Positions 19,816 to 29,484 of a stretch of 64,000 bases of DNA are shown here, piece by piece. Source of the stretch: Vibrio sp. 14G-20 (lineage in GTDB: Bacteria; Pseudomonadota; Gammaproteobacteria; Enterobacterales; Vibrionaceae); contig NZ_JAPHPW010000005.1 in NCBI RefSeq assembly GCF_026241515.1, forward strand, positions 202,927 to 266,926. The letters run 5' to 3'. The translations under genes were made by a program, and so were the position numbers. Positions within the stretch are counted from its first letter, which is position 1. Every line of letters starts with the position of its first letter. The notes beneath the pieces are model-generated. The model was not told the origin of the DNA and did not search any database. It was given only the letters and a program-made list of their open reading frames with translations.

Positions 19816-20979
19816 ATGCAAAGAAAACCCCTCCTAGCACTGCTCGCCTTAACGACTTTAAGTCTCGTTGGTTGTTCCAACGAGACACCGATACCCGCTT
19901 ACCAAACATCTCCTGACTTGCCTAGCTATCAGCAAGACAGCTTTGATGACTACGTCAATGACACCCAAGATTGGTTATTGAAAAACCGCGTGTTCATGGC
20001 AGAAGACAAGCAGCTTGAGATTCAACTCAATTCACCCACCGAATACGAACCTGCGACACCTAACGGTAAGGCAGTTTTATTGGTTCATGGGTTAGGTGAT
20101 TCTCCGTACTCATTTAAAGACATCGCAACGCACCTAGCAGAACAAGGTTACTTAGTGAGAACGGTATTGCTACCGGGCCATGGCAGCCGTGTCGGTGACT
20201 TAATGCAGCCAAGCTTAGAAGATTGGCAAGGTGTTGTAGATCATCATACGAAGTTACTAGAGCAAGAGTATGATTCTGTGTGGCTTGGCGGCTATTCAAC
20301 AGGCGCAAACCTCGTGACTTCACAGGCGATGAACGATCCTAAGATCTCAGGGCTACTGCTGTTCTCTCCTGCGTTTCAACCGAGCTCATCTGCGGTTCAG
20401 TATGCTGGGCTAGCAAGCTACTTTGTCACTTGGGCTGACCAAGATCCTGAAGACAATATGTTGCGTTACAACTCACTGCCAATGAACGGTGCCTCGGTTT
20501 ACTACGAGACATCAGAAGTGGTTCGTGAAGACCTGCAAGATAAACACTTCGATAAACCGGTGTTTATTATGATGAGTGAAGGCGACAGCGTGATTGACAC
20601 CAGTTTCGTTCAACAAGCGTTTACTGAGTCCATGCCCAACCCAAACAATGTGTTGATTTGGCAAGGAGAGACGACACTCGATGATCCGCGAGCGGTTCAG
20701 TACAGCATGAAGCTCCCGGAGCAACGCATTTCGAACGGTTCTCACATGGGTTTACTGTTCTCGCCAAGCAATCCGTATTACGGAATCAATGGTAGCGAGA
20801 AGATCTGCTCCAATGGTCAAGAGGAAGGTTTTGAAGAACAGTGCAACGCGACAAGTGAAGTTTGGTACTCAGCATGGGGGTATCGTGAAGAAGGGAAGAA
20901 CCATGCTCGTTTGACCTATAACCCTTACTTTGCTGACTCAATGAAAGAATTAGATACGGTTCTAAACTCAGCAGGCTAA
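19816..20979 (+). CDS. alpha/beta-hydrolase lipoprotein (esterase/lipase-like)
   Basis: 387 residues from the ATG at 19816. The start MQRKPLLALLALTTLSLVGC is a lipoprotein signal with lipobox LVGC, so the mature protein begins with a lipidated Cys (residue 20) at the membrane. The hydrolase core shows the oxyanion segment VLLVHGLGDSPYSF and the nucleophile elbow GGYSTGAN (G-x-S-x-G), with a likely Asp in EGDSVID and His in NGSHMGLL. It resembles carboxylesterases and monoacylglycerol lipases; the substrate is unknown. An earlier in-frame GTG (19786) would bury the signal and is unlikely. A terminator follows. Confidence 0.85.
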   Translation: MQRKPLLALLALTTLSLVGCSNETPIPAYQTSPDLPSYQQDSFDDYVNDTQDWLLKNRVFMAEDKQLEIQLNSPTEYEPATPNGKAVLLVHGLGDSPYSFKDIATHLAEQGYLVRTVLLPGHGSRVGDLMQPSLEDWQGVVDHHTKLLEQEYDSVWLGGYSTGANLVTSQAMNDPKISGLLLFSPAFQPSSSAVQYAGLASYFVTWADQDPEDNMLRYNSLPMNGASVYYETSEVVREDLQDKHFDKPVFIMMSEGDSVIDTSFVQQAFTESMPNPNNVLIWQGETTLDDPRAVQYSMKLPEQRISNGSHMGLLFSPSNPYYGINGSEKICSNGQEEGFEEQCNATSEVWYSAWGYREEGKNHARLTYNPYFADSMKELDTVLNSAG

Positions 20980-21029
20980 CTTCTTTTAGCTGTTAACTGT
21001 TAGCGTTTAGATAAGTAGAAACAAAAACA

Positions 21030-21060
21030 GCTCACAAGATAATCTCTTGTGAGCCGTTTT
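21030..21060. terminator. terminator between convergent hydrolase and LysE genes
   Basis: Perfect 10-bp stem GCTCACAAGA/TCTTGTGAGC with a 5-base loop. Plus-strand reading ends in CGTTTT, while the minus strand reads TGTTTTTGT, so it can serve both genes. Confidence 0.85.
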
Positions 21061-21082
21061 AGATCTTAAGGTCTAGTGATGA

Positions 21083-21700
21083 CTAAATCATCCACACCAC
21101 ACGCACAGCAAGTAGAATCAACACCACGCCAGATAGTCGATCAATCAACTGAGCTTTCGAGCGAATACGTTCAACAATCAAAGGGCTAGACAACACCAAG
21201 GTGATAAATGTGTACCATAAACCGTCTACAAGTAGCGGTGTTGATACGATAATCACTTGATTGGTCAGTTCATTACCTAACGCAACAAATTGGCTAAACA
21301 GAGCGATGAAGAACAGCGCGATTTTCGGGCTCAAGATAGAGATCAAGAAAGCCTCGCGAGCAGACTGCATGTAGCTCATCTGTTCACCCGCTTCCAATTT
21401 CGCGGCAACACCACCTTTCGAACGCAACGCATTCACGCCGAGATAAAGCAGATACGCTGCACCCGCTAAACTAATGGCTTTGAACAACATGGGGGATTGC
21501 TCAAGCACAACGGCTAAGCCAACAATGGTTGCGAACGCATAAATACCGATGCCTACGGCGTGAGACCAAGCCGCGATAAGCCCGTTCATGCGGCCACCAG
21601 CCAGGCTGTGTTTTGCAATCATCGCCAAGCTTGGGCCCGGAGACATTGCACCCAACAAGCAAATCGCTAATAAAGAAAACCAAATTGTTACTGTCATCAT
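21083..21700 (-). CDS. LysE/RhtB-family amino-acid exporter
   Basis: 205 residues with about six membrane segments. The N-terminal motif LLAICLLGAMSPGPSLAMIAKHSLAGG is the LysE/RhtB signature (SPGP), and YLLYLGVNALR is typical of the third segment. It should export one or more amino acids from the cytoplasm; specificity is unknown. It lies next to the minus-strand LysR and Lrp-type regulators, with a second exporter (YjeH-like) on the far side of them. RBS AGGA precedes the ATG pair at 21700/21697. Confidence 0.9.
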   Translation of the reverse strand: MMTVTIWFSLLAICLLGAMSPGPSLAMIAKHSLAGGRMNGLIAAWSHAVGIGIYAFATIVGLAVVLEQSPMLFKAISLAGAAYLLYLGVNALRSKGGVAAKLEAGEQMSYMQSAREAFLISILSPKIALFFIALFSQFVALGNELTNQVIIVSTPLLVDGLWYTFITLVLSSPLIVERIRSKAQLIDRLSGVVLILLAVRVVWMI

Positions 21701-21824
21701 TCCATTCCTAGTAAAACAAAGCGTCCTAGCTGAACCCTCTTTGCTTAATATTCAATACTTAGCACTTACCATAATTCGCAGAAGGTATTATTTGAAATCA
21801 AAGATTATCATTACACCTATGATT

Positions 21825-22745
21825 TCAAGTCATACTGATATTATAACTCGACTTCTGCATAGCTTGGAATGCCTTTTCTCTCGCCCATTTGTGGGCAGAA
21901 TCGTTGTCATACTTGGGGTGCCACATTAACCAATAGGTGTGCATTTCCGTATCAAATGGCAAAGAAAAATAGGCAGTATCGAGGTGCCGACCTAGGTTAT
22001 AGGCGATATGTTCAGGCACGATCATCAGATAGTCGTCTTGCATTAATACAGTTCCAGCGGATGAAAAGAACGGAACCTGCAGAGCCACTCTTCGTTTAAG
22101 TCCTTTTTTCTTCAATGCTATGTCCGCGTAGCTGTCTTTATCTCCGCCACCCGTCACTTTGATGTGAGAATAGTTGACGATATCTTCTGCACTCAAAGCC
22201 GCTTGTTGAGCCAATGGGTGCGACTTGCGCATTAAACACACCGATTTATCTTCACCGAGCTTAATGCTTGATACATGTTCTGGCTTTGTGGGAAACATAC
22301 TGGAAGCCAAATGAATACCCGACTCGTTCAGAGCTTCAAGGTAGTTTGGCTGCCACAAGCGGAAAGCCAAATTAATGTTCGGGGCTTCGGCGGACACCTC
22401 TGCAACAATAACAGGAAGAATATACTGAGCCACATAGTCACTCGAAGACAATACCAATTCACCCTGCCAGTCTTGCGGTTCAAAGGGTTTATCGTCTAAA
22501 AGGTGGTCGAACTCTCCAAGCAAGTCATCGAGTTTGCCTTTAAGTAACAAAGCACGGTTAGTCGGAACCAGTTTGTTGCCATCACGAACCAGCAAAGGAT
22601 CACCACATAGATCTCTAAGCTGAGCCAGTTGACGGCTCACCGCCGATTGCGTGATGTGCAAACGCTGAGCTGTTCGACTGACATGACACTCTTCAAGAAG
22701 CACATGCAGAGAGCGCAGTAGGTTTAAGTTGATATTGCCTAGCAT
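21825..22745 (-). CDS. LysR-family transcriptional regulator
   Basis: 306 residues. The N-terminal winged helix LNLLRSLHVLLEECHVSRTA then LHITQSAVSRQLAQLRDL and LLVRDGNKLVPTNRA is a standard LysR DNA-binding domain; residues 90-300 form the effector-binding domain. Its start overlaps the end of the upstream Lrp-type gene by 7 bases, so the two regulators form one transcription unit. Likely targets are the adjacent LysE exporter or the divergent YjeH-like exporter, inferred from position only. Confidence 0.9.
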   Translation of the reverse strand: MLGNINLNLLRSLHVLLEECHVSRTAQRLHITQSAVSRQLAQLRDLCGDPLLVRDGNKLVPTNRALLLKGKLDDLLGEFDHLLDDKPFEPQDWQGELVLSSSDYVAQYILPVIVAEVSAEAPNINLAFRLWQPNYLEALNESGIHLASSMFPTKPEHVSSIKLGEDKSVCLMRKSHPLAQQAALSAEDIVNYSHIKVTGGGDKDSYADIALKKKGLKRRVALQVPFFSSAGTVLMQDDYLMIVPEHIAYNLGRHLDTAYFSLPFDTEMHTYWLMWHPKYDNDSAHKWAREKAFQAMQKSSYNISMT

Positions 22746-23200
22746 GAATGCACCTTCGCATTCTGTTTGTTAAAAAACTCCGTCAAGACAGTATGAGTCA
22801 TAAGGTGTCGAAGCTCTGGATAGCTTTGCAGCCGATCGCGGATTTGATTCAAACGTTCCATGCTTTCAACTTCAACATAAAGCATCATATCTGTCTCACC
22901 GCTAATAGAGTGGCACCATTGCACCTCATCAATACTCTGGATTCGTGTCGCGTAAGACTCACAACTATGGTCGCTGCTCGACATGTCGAACTTCAACAAA
23001 ATGTAAGCGCACACATTCTTCGTTTGGTTGGGCTTTGCCACTTGAGCACAATAACCCGTAATCACTTTGTCGCTTTCCAGTTTCTTGATTCTGGCATTCA
23101 CCGCCGAACGCGACAAACTGACATCTCGGGCGATATCGCTCACTGAGCATCGTGCATTGGTTTTGAGAATATCCAAAATTTGGCGATCAAATTTATCCAT
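22739..23200 (-). CDS. Lrp/AsnC-family transcriptional regulator
   Basis: 153 residues from the ATG at 23200 (MDKFDRQILDILKTNARCSV). The AsnC-type helix-turn-helix is at about 4-60 (VSDIARDVSLSRSAVNARIKKLE), followed by a RAM ligand-binding domain (VCAYILLKFD ... CHSISGETDMMLYVEVESM). Such proteins sense amino acids and form octamers. The gene is divergent from the YjeH-like exporter with a 256-base gap, the classic layout of an Lrp-type regulator and its exporter target, and it overlaps the LysR gene. An ATG six codons earlier is a less likely start. Confidence 0.9.
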   Translation of the reverse strand: MDKFDRQILDILKTNARCSVSDIARDVSLSRSAVNARIKKLESDKVITGYCAQVAKPNQTKNVCAYILLKFDMSSSDHSCESYATRIQSIDEVQWCHSISGETDMMLYVEVESMERLNQIRDRLQSYPELRHLMTHTVLTEFFNKQNAKVHSC

Positions 23201-23456
23201 GCTTCTGATTCTTTCCATTTATTGTTCTATTTATAACGCCTAATTTGACACAACTTTCCTACTTATAACAGCCATTATGACAGCCGACACTTTCACGCTT
23301 AATCAAGTTAAAACCGTTAAATTGACGGTGTCTTAAGACGTTTCGCTAGCTGTATTATTGATGCCGACAATGTATGCTCTCATTCATAGCATCACCCATA
23401 CATCAGAAGACAGGCACAATAAGGCCGATATGATAAGCCAATAGCTAGGAGAGCGA

Positions 23457-24725
23457 ATGACGCAACTCAAACAAGAAATCACGCTTATTTCAGGAATCGG
23501 ACAACTCTCGACTACCTTGCTAGGCACTGGATTATTTATGATCCCTGCGATCGCAGCAGGCATTGCAGGACAGTTGTCACTACTCGCGTGGTTAATCCTG
23601 TTTATCGCTATTTGCCCGATTGCACTAACCTTTGCCGCATTAGGAAAACGCTACCCCAATGCAGGTGGTACGGCCTATTTTGTTCGCAAGGCGTTCAGTG
23701 AGCGATTAGAAACCAGCGTGGCTTGGTTGTTTGTGAGTGTTATTCCTGTCGGTATTCCGGCTGCCATTGCATTGGCTGGAGGTTTTGCACAACAACTATT
23801 GCCAGCGCCACTCGACACACCACTTGGCGCTCAGTCCTTTACCGTCGCTCTGCTTATTGCTGTCAATTTGATGGGCAGTAAGTCTTCTGGCCGCTTACAA
23901 ACGGTGATTGCCTTGTCGATTTTTGCCTTGGTTAGCGCCTTTGTTTGGAAAGCCGACATCACTGCAGCTGACATCGCAGTTCCGACCATGACGTCTGATT
24001 CGATGTGGTCGATTGGCGCAGCCTTAGCGGTGATGTTTTGGTGCTTTGTCGGGATAGAAGCCTTTGCTCACATGGGAGAAGAATTTAAAAATCCACAGCG
24101 TGACTTTCCCATCGCAATCATTGCAGGGTGTTTCGTTGCGGGCATAGTGTACTGGGCTTGCTCGGTGGTTATTATCAAGCTAGGCGCTTATGGTTCACCT
24201 GAATTTGATGCTGCATCCATCCCGTGGGTAACAGAACAACTGTTTGGTAATGGCTTCAAAACCGTCATCAGTGTGCTTGGTTTCTTTGCTTGTTTTGCTA
24301 GCCTAAACCTTTACACACAAAGCTTGTCTCGTATGATTTGGGCTCAGGCTCGCCAACACACTCCTACGAGTAGAATGGCTCAACTCAATAGCCGTGGCGT
24401 ACCACTTTACCCAACCTTAGCAATTGGCTTTGTCGCGCTTATCTCTTGTGTGATTGGTGAGTTGTCTAATCTCGATCTCGAATTCTTTCTTAAACTCGCC
24501 AACGGTATTTTCGTTCTGGTTTATCTGCTTGCAATGTTAGCGGCTTGCCGATTACTGACTGGCGCATCTAGATACACCGCCATGCTCTCATTGCTCATCT
24601 GTACTTTAGTGTTTATCTGTTTAAGCTGGTCGATGCTCTATGCCGTGACTATTTTTGTGACATTGTCACTCCCTTGGCGTAAGTGGCTAGGTAAAGGTAA
24701 AACCGTTTCTGTCGACAAGTTATAA
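23457..24725 (+). CDS. yjeH: YjeH-like APC-family amino-acid exporter
   Basis: 422 residues, about 12 membrane segments, with the YjeH start QEITLISGIGQLSTTLLGTG and downstream FAALGKRYPNAGGTAYFV, WLFVSVIPVGIPAAIALAGG and VMFWCFVGIEAFAHMGEEFK. E. coli YjeH exports L-methionine and branched-chain amino acids; the same role is likely here. A good RBS (AGGAGAG) stands before the ATG. It is divergent from the Lrp-type regulator. No separate terminator was found before the convergent MocR gene. Confidence 0.88.
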   Translation: MTQLKQEITLISGIGQLSTTLLGTGLFMIPAIAAGIAGQLSLLAWLILFIAICPIALTFAALGKRYPNAGGTAYFVRKAFSERLETSVAWLFVSVIPVGIPAAIALAGGFAQQLLPAPLDTPLGAQSFTVALLIAVNLMGSKSSGRLQTVIALSIFALVSAFVWKADITAADIAVPTMTSDSMWSIGAALAVMFWCFVGIEAFAHMGEEFKNPQRDFPIAIIAGCFVAGIVYWACSVVIIKLGAYGSPEFDAASIPWVTEQLFGNGFKTVISVLGFFACFASLNLYTQSLSRMIWAQARQHTPTSRMAQLNSRGVPLYPTLAIGFVALISCVIGELSNLDLEFFLKLANGIFVLVYLLAMLAACRLLTGASRYTAMLSLLICTLVFICLSWSMLYAVTIFVTLSLPWRKWLGKGKTVSVDKL

Positions 24726-24770
24726 CTCGATTAATGATGAATCGACAAACTGTAGCATGCCCTACCAATA

Positions 24771-26228
24771 TTACTGATAAAAAAGCCGAGCGATCTGTGT
24801 GATCTTCGGTTTTATCTCAGCCAAACGGATATTTCCAAATCCCAACACCGCCCCATTCCAATCACGAGCATCACTTGATCCATATTCATAAAAGTCAAAA
24901 GGACGAATGATGATATTTTCAAGCTCTGCTCTACGGCTCCACTCATGTTCAGATATGCCTTGATACCACTTCACGGTCACATGTAGCCCTGCCGCTTGGC
25001 TAATCACTTCAAGATCGCCATGAAACTCACTTTTAATCGCTTCTATCATCGCTTCATGCTTGAGTTTGTATGAACGACGCATCTTTCTAATATGACGCAA
25101 TAAATCGCCTTCGCGAACAAAATCCGCCAAAGCTTCTTGTGTATGAGACGCCGTGTCTCCGGTGAGCGCATCTTTAATCTCAAGACACTTCGCCACCAAA
25201 TTTTCAGGCACCACTAAGTACCCTAATCGAAGGCCATTGAACATCACCTTACTCAGAGAGCCAACATAGATGATGCGATCATCGAATCCTAACTTTCCCG
25301 CCAACCCTTGCATACTGGTATAAGGGCGATGAGCGAACTGGAACTCACTGTCATAGTCATCTTCAATAATCCATGACTGATGTTGATTGGCCCAATCGAT
25401 CAATTTAAGGCGTTGCTCAGTATTTAAGGTCGTGCCCATTGGGTATTGATTACTCGGCGTGACATACAGAGCCTTAGCATTACTGGCCAACACTTTCTCA
25501 ATATATAGCCCTGCCTTTTCACGCACACTCACACCGTCTAGCTCTAGTCTCAACAGATCGATAATCTTATGCACTTGTCGATAACCGGGTTCCTCCACAA
25601 GAATTTTGTCACCCATCTCTAACGTTGCCATCAAACCAATTGAGATGGCTTGCTGCGCACCTGCTGTGATGATAACTCGGTCTGCACTGCAATGAACTGA
25701 ACGACTGCTTGCCAGATACCCGCTCAACGCTTCCCTCAAGGCTAAGCTTCCCTGAACCTCTTGATTGCCCGCAATGTTCTGACGTGTAGAGTGGCGTTGC
25801 AGTAACCTCTGCCATTTAGCAAAAGGGAACGCATCTAAGTCAGGGACTCCGGGGGCAAAGCTGCGGTTAATGTCGTTAGGTGTCGCTATGTTTGCACTCG
25901 GTTGACTGACTGTTTGTTTAACCTTCGCATCCTGAATACACTTCGGCTGAGACAAACTTAGAAAGTGCTCTGGTTGTTCAACCGAGACATAAAATCCTGA
26001 GCCTTGCTTACTCTCGATATAGCCTTCAGTGACCAGTTGTTCGTACGCATAAATCACCGTATTTCGACTCACCGATAACTCGACGGCCAACTTACGTGTT
26101 GAAGGTAACTTACAGCCCTTGCTCCATAAATCGTGAACGATCTTCTCTCTTATCGCGTGGAACAAGGCGGTTTGACGCGTGTCGTGCTGTTCGTCTAACT
26201 GTAGGTCACCGACATCGATAGGTTGCAT
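24771..26228 (-). CDS. MocR-family (GntR-aminotransferase) regulator
   Basis: 485 residues from the ATG at 26228. An N-terminal GntR winged helix (about 20-85: LPSTRKLAVELSVSRNTVIY and GYIESKQGSGFYV) is joined to an aminotransferase-like domain (110-480). The PLP lysine is in VYVGSLSKVMFNGLRLGYLV, with GAQQAISIGL, TPSNQYPMGTTL and DDYDSEF as expected. MocR proteins use PLP-linked sensing; PdxR is the best-known example. It is divergent from a gene for a pyridoxamine-phosphate-oxidase-like protein with 90 bases between, its likely target. A TTG four codons earlier is in frame but less likely. Confidence 0.9.
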   Translation of the reverse strand: MQPIDVGDLQLDEQHDTRQTALFHAIREKIVHDLWSKGCKLPSTRKLAVELSVSRNTVIYAYEQLVTEGYIESKQGSGFYVSVEQPEHFLSLSQPKCIQDAKVKQTVSQPSANIATPNDINRSFAPGVPDLDAFPFAKWQRLLQRHSTRQNIAGNQEVQGSLALREALSGYLASSRSVHCSADRVIITAGAQQAISIGLMATLEMGDKILVEEPGYRQVHKIIDLLRLELDGVSVREKAGLYIEKVLASNAKALYVTPSNQYPMGTTLNTEQRLKLIDWANQHQSWIIEDDYDSEFQFAHRPYTSMQGLAGKLGFDDRIIYVGSLSKVMFNGLRLGYLVVPENLVAKCLEIKDALTGDTASHTQEALADFVREGDLLRHIRKMRRSYKLKHEAMIEAIKSEFHGDLEVISQAAGLHVTVKWYQGISEHEWSRRAELENIIIRPFDFYEYGSSDARDWNGAVLGFGNIRLAEIKPKITQIARLFYQ

Positions 26229-26318
26229 AACTGGATCCAAATAGTGTTTAAAAGTGGCTCTATTTAATAGACCAGTTAATCGCTACATTAATCAAAAGGC
26301 AATGATTAAGGAGCGATT

Positions 26319-26978
26319 ATGTTATCTAACACGAAAAGAACCACGATTAAAAAAGGGGCTCACAAAGCCGTATTTGAACAAGAGAAACTGCACCAAATTA
26401 TTGATGAAAGCTTAATCGCACACATTGCATTGCAGGGCGAACAAGGCCCAATGGTTATCCCGATGCTCGCGTGGCGAGTGGATGACATGGTCTACATTCA
26501 TGGGGCTAAAAACAGTCGCCTACTAAAAGGACTAAAAAAGGGAGAACCAACCTGTTTAACGTTCACCTTGTTTGATGGTTGGGTGTTGGCTCGTTCGGCA
26601 TTTCATCATAGTGCGCATTATCGTTCTGCTGTGGTGTTGGGATCATTTTCGGTCATTGATGACAACCAAGAAAAGGATCGCTTGTTGAACATCTTCATTG
26701 AGCAGATAGCACCGGGAAGAACCGACGAAGTCAGGCTCAGTAATGAGAAAGAGCTCACCGCGACTGAGTTGCTGGCGATTCCGTTAACCGAAGCATCGGT
26801 AAAAATTGGTAAGCATGGTGTGAATGATGACAAAGCTGATATGGACGTTCCCGTTTGGGCTGGCGTATTGCCTTACCGAACCGTTGTTGGGCCACTAGAA
26901 ACAGTGCCAGAACAGGAAGGGCTCATTGAAAAGCCAGATTACCAACAAGCCTATGGTGAACGTTGGTATCAGAATTAA
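26319..26978 (+). CDS. pyridoxamine 5'-phosphate oxidase-like flavin-binding protein
   Basis: 219 residues of the split-barrel FMN-binding fold. Visible parts are LIAHIALQGEQGPMVIPMLA, VYIHGAKNSRLLKGLKKGEP, TLFDGWVLARSAFHHSAHYR (FMN contacts) and the C-terminal VPVWAGVLPYRTVVGPLE. Proteins of this group bind FMN or heme and are often annotated as PNPOx-like or nitroreductase-like; the substrate is unknown. RBS AAGGAG lies 7 bases before the ATG. The divergent MocR regulator suggests a link to vitamin B6 or amine metabolism. Confidence 0.87.
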   Translation: MLSNTKRTTIKKGAHKAVFEQEKLHQIIDESLIAHIALQGEQGPMVIPMLAWRVDDMVYIHGAKNSRLLKGLKKGEPTCLTFTLFDGWVLARSAFHHSAHYRSAVVLGSFSVIDDNQEKDRLLNIFIEQIAPGRTDEVRLSNEKELTATELLAIPLTEASVKIGKHGVNDDKADMDVPVWAGVLPYRTVVGPLETVPEQEGLIEKPDYQQAYGERWYQN

Positions 26979-27040
26979 CACTCGAAGATGGTCAACCAAG
27001 AATAGTTGTATACAATCTGGCGTATCAAAAATTTAACATA

Positions 27041-27982
27041 ATGAAATTCTGTCGCCAGATGATGAACACGAATAAGGACATTCTTCTACTTCAAGGCTTG
27101 CTCAATGGCATTGGGCAAGTCTATTTCACACCGTCTGTTATGACGTCGACTTTGCTGTTGCTTGCCATTTCTATTGAGTCACTTGCACTGGCTTGTCTTA
27201 CTTTGCTTGGCGCCAGTTGCAGCTTTGCATTGGCCTTCTATGGCTATATGTACACCAACACCAACAAGCCAGCCGACGACATTGATAGTGGAATGTACGC
27301 GCTAAATGGGGCTTTGATTGGTTTATTTATCGGTAACTTTTTTGGTGTCACACCATTATTGGCGCTAGTGACTGTGTTAGGTGCGTTACTCACTGTGCCG
27401 ATTGCGCATATCGTATTCAGTTTTAAGAAATATCGCAGTTACACTAGCGCCTTTATCCTCAGCACTTGGCTGATTTATGCTATCCAATCGACCTTTGAGC
27501 TATCAGCATTTTCTGCACCTGACTCCGCACTAATGCCCCTAATAAGTATTGAGGCTAACTCGTTGTTTAAACTGCCGACAGTGGTAATCCCGTTGTTAAA
27601 AGGGATAAGCCAAGTCAGCTTCATCGAAAATGCATTGTCGGGGCTCGTAATCTTGGTTGCCATCGCACTCAACAATATCAAGCATGCCATTTGGATTATG
27701 CTCGCAGTAACAATTAGCACCGTATTTAGCGGTTTGATTGGCGCTTCTAGCGAACTGGTAGCGCAAGGTCTTTACGGGTACAACGCCATTCTTGCCACTT
27801 TAGCACTTGTGCTCTATCCGCGAATCCCTTGGCCGTTAACCCTATTAGGCATGCTATTAAGCTGTGTAATAACACTTGGTTTTCATGAACTGTCATTACT
27901 GCCACTCACCGCCCCTTTCATTTTGAGTACTTGGGCTATGGTTTACTTGTCTAGCCTGAACCATAAACGAACCATAAGTTAG
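27041..27982 (+). CDS. urea transporter (UT family)
   Basis: About 313 residues from the ATG at 27041. Two homologous halves, as in UT channels, each begin with the family motif: LLQGLLNGIGQVYFTPSV and LLKGISQVSFIENALSGL. Each half spans the membrane about five times, and LNGALIGLFIGNFFG and LYGYNAILATLALVL are the paired pore-lining regions. It would let urea pass the inner membrane. No RBS is obvious, and start codons at 27059, 27062 or upstream at 26963 (overlapping the PNPOx-like gene) are possible. No urease or urea amidolyase gene is in the window. Confidence 0.85.
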   Translation: MKFCRQMMNTNKDILLLQGLLNGIGQVYFTPSVMTSTLLLLAISIESLALACLTLLGASCSFALAFYGYMYTNTNKPADDIDSGMYALNGALIGLFIGNFFGVTPLLALVTVLGALLTVPIAHIVFSFKKYRSYTSAFILSTWLIYAIQSTFELSAFSAPDSALMPLISIEANSLFKLPTVVIPLLKGISQVSFIENALSGLVILVAIALNNIKHAIWIMLAVTISTVFSGLIGASSELVAQGLYGYNAILATLALVLYPRIPWPLTLLGMLLSCVITLGFHELSLLPLTAPFILSTWAMVYLSSLNHKRTIS

Positions 27983-27992
27983 CTCTGCATAA

Positions 27993-29000
27993 TTACAGGC
28001 CGATTTTTAAGCGCTCAACATATTGCTTGGGTGTCAAACCTCGATGTTTCTTAAACATTCGATTAAAACTGGCAGTATTGGTATAGCCTAAGCGTTTCGC
28101 AACCTCTTCGATAGACAATTTATAACTCAATAATTCCACTGCAACATTACTTAGCGCATACCCCATAATGGTGGAAAAGTTAACACCCAGTTTGTGCAAT
28201 CTTCGCTGAAACTGCTGCTCAGATAGTCCCAGTAGACTGGACACTTTATGCAGTGTCGGCAAGCCAAAATGGCGGCTATAGTTGATCATCTCGTAAGTCA
28301 CTTTATGTTCATCACCGGCATCGGGCATATTGAGGTAATTGTCTAGATCATGAAAATTCATCGCCAAACCCATTTTACCTACGCTTGGTGATTGATTAAT
28401 CGATAACCTCGACTTACTAGGAATCCAAACCTCTGTGCGTGGCTGCCCCCATTGAATATTGCAGCCAAAGTACTCGTGATAAAGGTCGACATTCTCACGA
28501 TACCCAGCAATAGATACTGACGCTGGTTTGAAATCAGGCCCTAGATATCTCCTTATAATTTTCATCATGAAAATCGCGATACGGACTGAGTCATGAACCT
28601 TACCAGTGTCAGAATATTCAGGGTTGTCATAACACCACTTAATAAGACTACCTACTTGCGCCCCGTATAAGAAAGCACCCGATTGCAAACAGTGCAATCC
28701 AATATTGACACGCCGAATGGTTGAAGCGAGGTCGTGCCCCGAGAAAAACCAATTAGCAAGTGGTCCTAACTTCTCAATATCTACCCTATCTGCCAACTTC
28801 AAGATAATATCGGAATCACCGGCTTGCTGTTCAAGCAAGCCATACCATTTGTCCACTTCATTAACCGGAATTAAGTTCATGGCGTTAGCAAATACCGAGT
28901 GCGGAATACCTAGAGAGTCCATATCTAGCTCACGATTCGCCGCCGCATATTGATATATTCCTAAAATTCCTAATGCTCTTAAGAAGTTACAATTATTCAT
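27993..29000 (-). CDS. AraC-family transcriptional regulator
   Basis: 335 residues from the ATG at 29000. Residues 15-200 form an arabinose-operon-regulator-like sensor domain (AraC_N type) and the C-terminal 100 the AraC double helix-turn-helix, with LHKVSSLLGLSEQQFQRRLH and the family consensus LSIEEVAKRLGYTNTASFNR then KKHRGLTPKQYVERL. It is convergent with the urea transporter and divergent from yiaW (133 bases), so it probably controls yiaWV. A TTG three codons upstream is in frame but unlikely. Confidence 0.88.
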   Translation of the reverse strand: MNNCNFLRALGILGIYQYAAANRELDMDSLGIPHSVFANAMNLIPVNEVDKWYGLLEQQAGDSDIILKLADRVDIEKLGPLANWFFSGHDLASTIRRVNIGLHCLQSGAFLYGAQVGSLIKWCYDNPEYSDTGKVHDSVRIAIFMMKIIRRYLGPDFKPASVSIAGYRENVDLYHEYFGCNIQWGQPRTEVWIPSKSRLSINQSPSVGKMGLAMNFHDLDNYLNMPDAGDEHKVTYEMINYSRHFGLPTLHKVSSLLGLSEQQFQRRLHKLGVNFSTIMGYALSNVAVELLSYKLSIEEVAKRLGYTNTASFNRMFKKHRGLTPKQYVERLKIGL

Positions 29001-29133
29001 CAGCCACAATTTCCCGACAACAAAATCACAGATTCAATCATATAAGACCTATTATTAAAGTAATTGGTAAAATTTCAAGCGATAAATCTGATATCAATCA
29101 CACTCGGTGCTCAATTTAACCTAGGGTTTATCA

Positions 29134-29484
29134 ATGAGTTTAGTTAGTGTCCCATTTGTAGGAACCGGCGCAGATACCGTATTACACGTAGTTGCTGGTG
29201 TGGTATTGGTCGCAACCATTGCAGCTGCATGTTACGGGTTCTGGCGCGTCCATGAATTACCAATCAACAAGGCTCACAGTAAAGAGCATCAACAACTTGG
29301 TTTGATCACCGCATTAACATGGATTGGTTTTGTATGGCACTGGGTATGGGTACTAGCTGTGATCTTGGCCTTCGTCGATATGGAAAAAGCCATCATCAAT
29401 CTAAGAGACACTTGGAAATCACCAGCAACATCTGAGGAACAAACGACTTCCGACAAACAAGATGAGGAGAGCCAAACATGTTAG
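29134..29484 (+). CDS. yiaW: DUF3302 inner-membrane protein YiaW
   Basis: 116 residues with two membrane segments (about 16-36 and 53-77). The segments TVLHVVAGVVLVATIAAACY and LGLITALTWIGFVWHWVWVL are typical of DUF3302/YiaW, and the tail is polar (about 90-116). The gene overlaps the downstream yiaV-like membrane-fusion gene by 7 bases, the same pairing as in E. coli, where the two proteins are thought to act together as an envelope export or detergent-resistance system. The partner outer-membrane protein is not encoded here. Confidence 0.85.
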   Translation: MSLVSVPFVGTGADTVLHVVAGVVLVATIAAACYGFWRVHELPINKAHSKEHQQLGLITALTWIGFVWHWVWVLAVILAFVDMEKAIINLRDTWKSPATSEEQTTSDKQDEESQTC

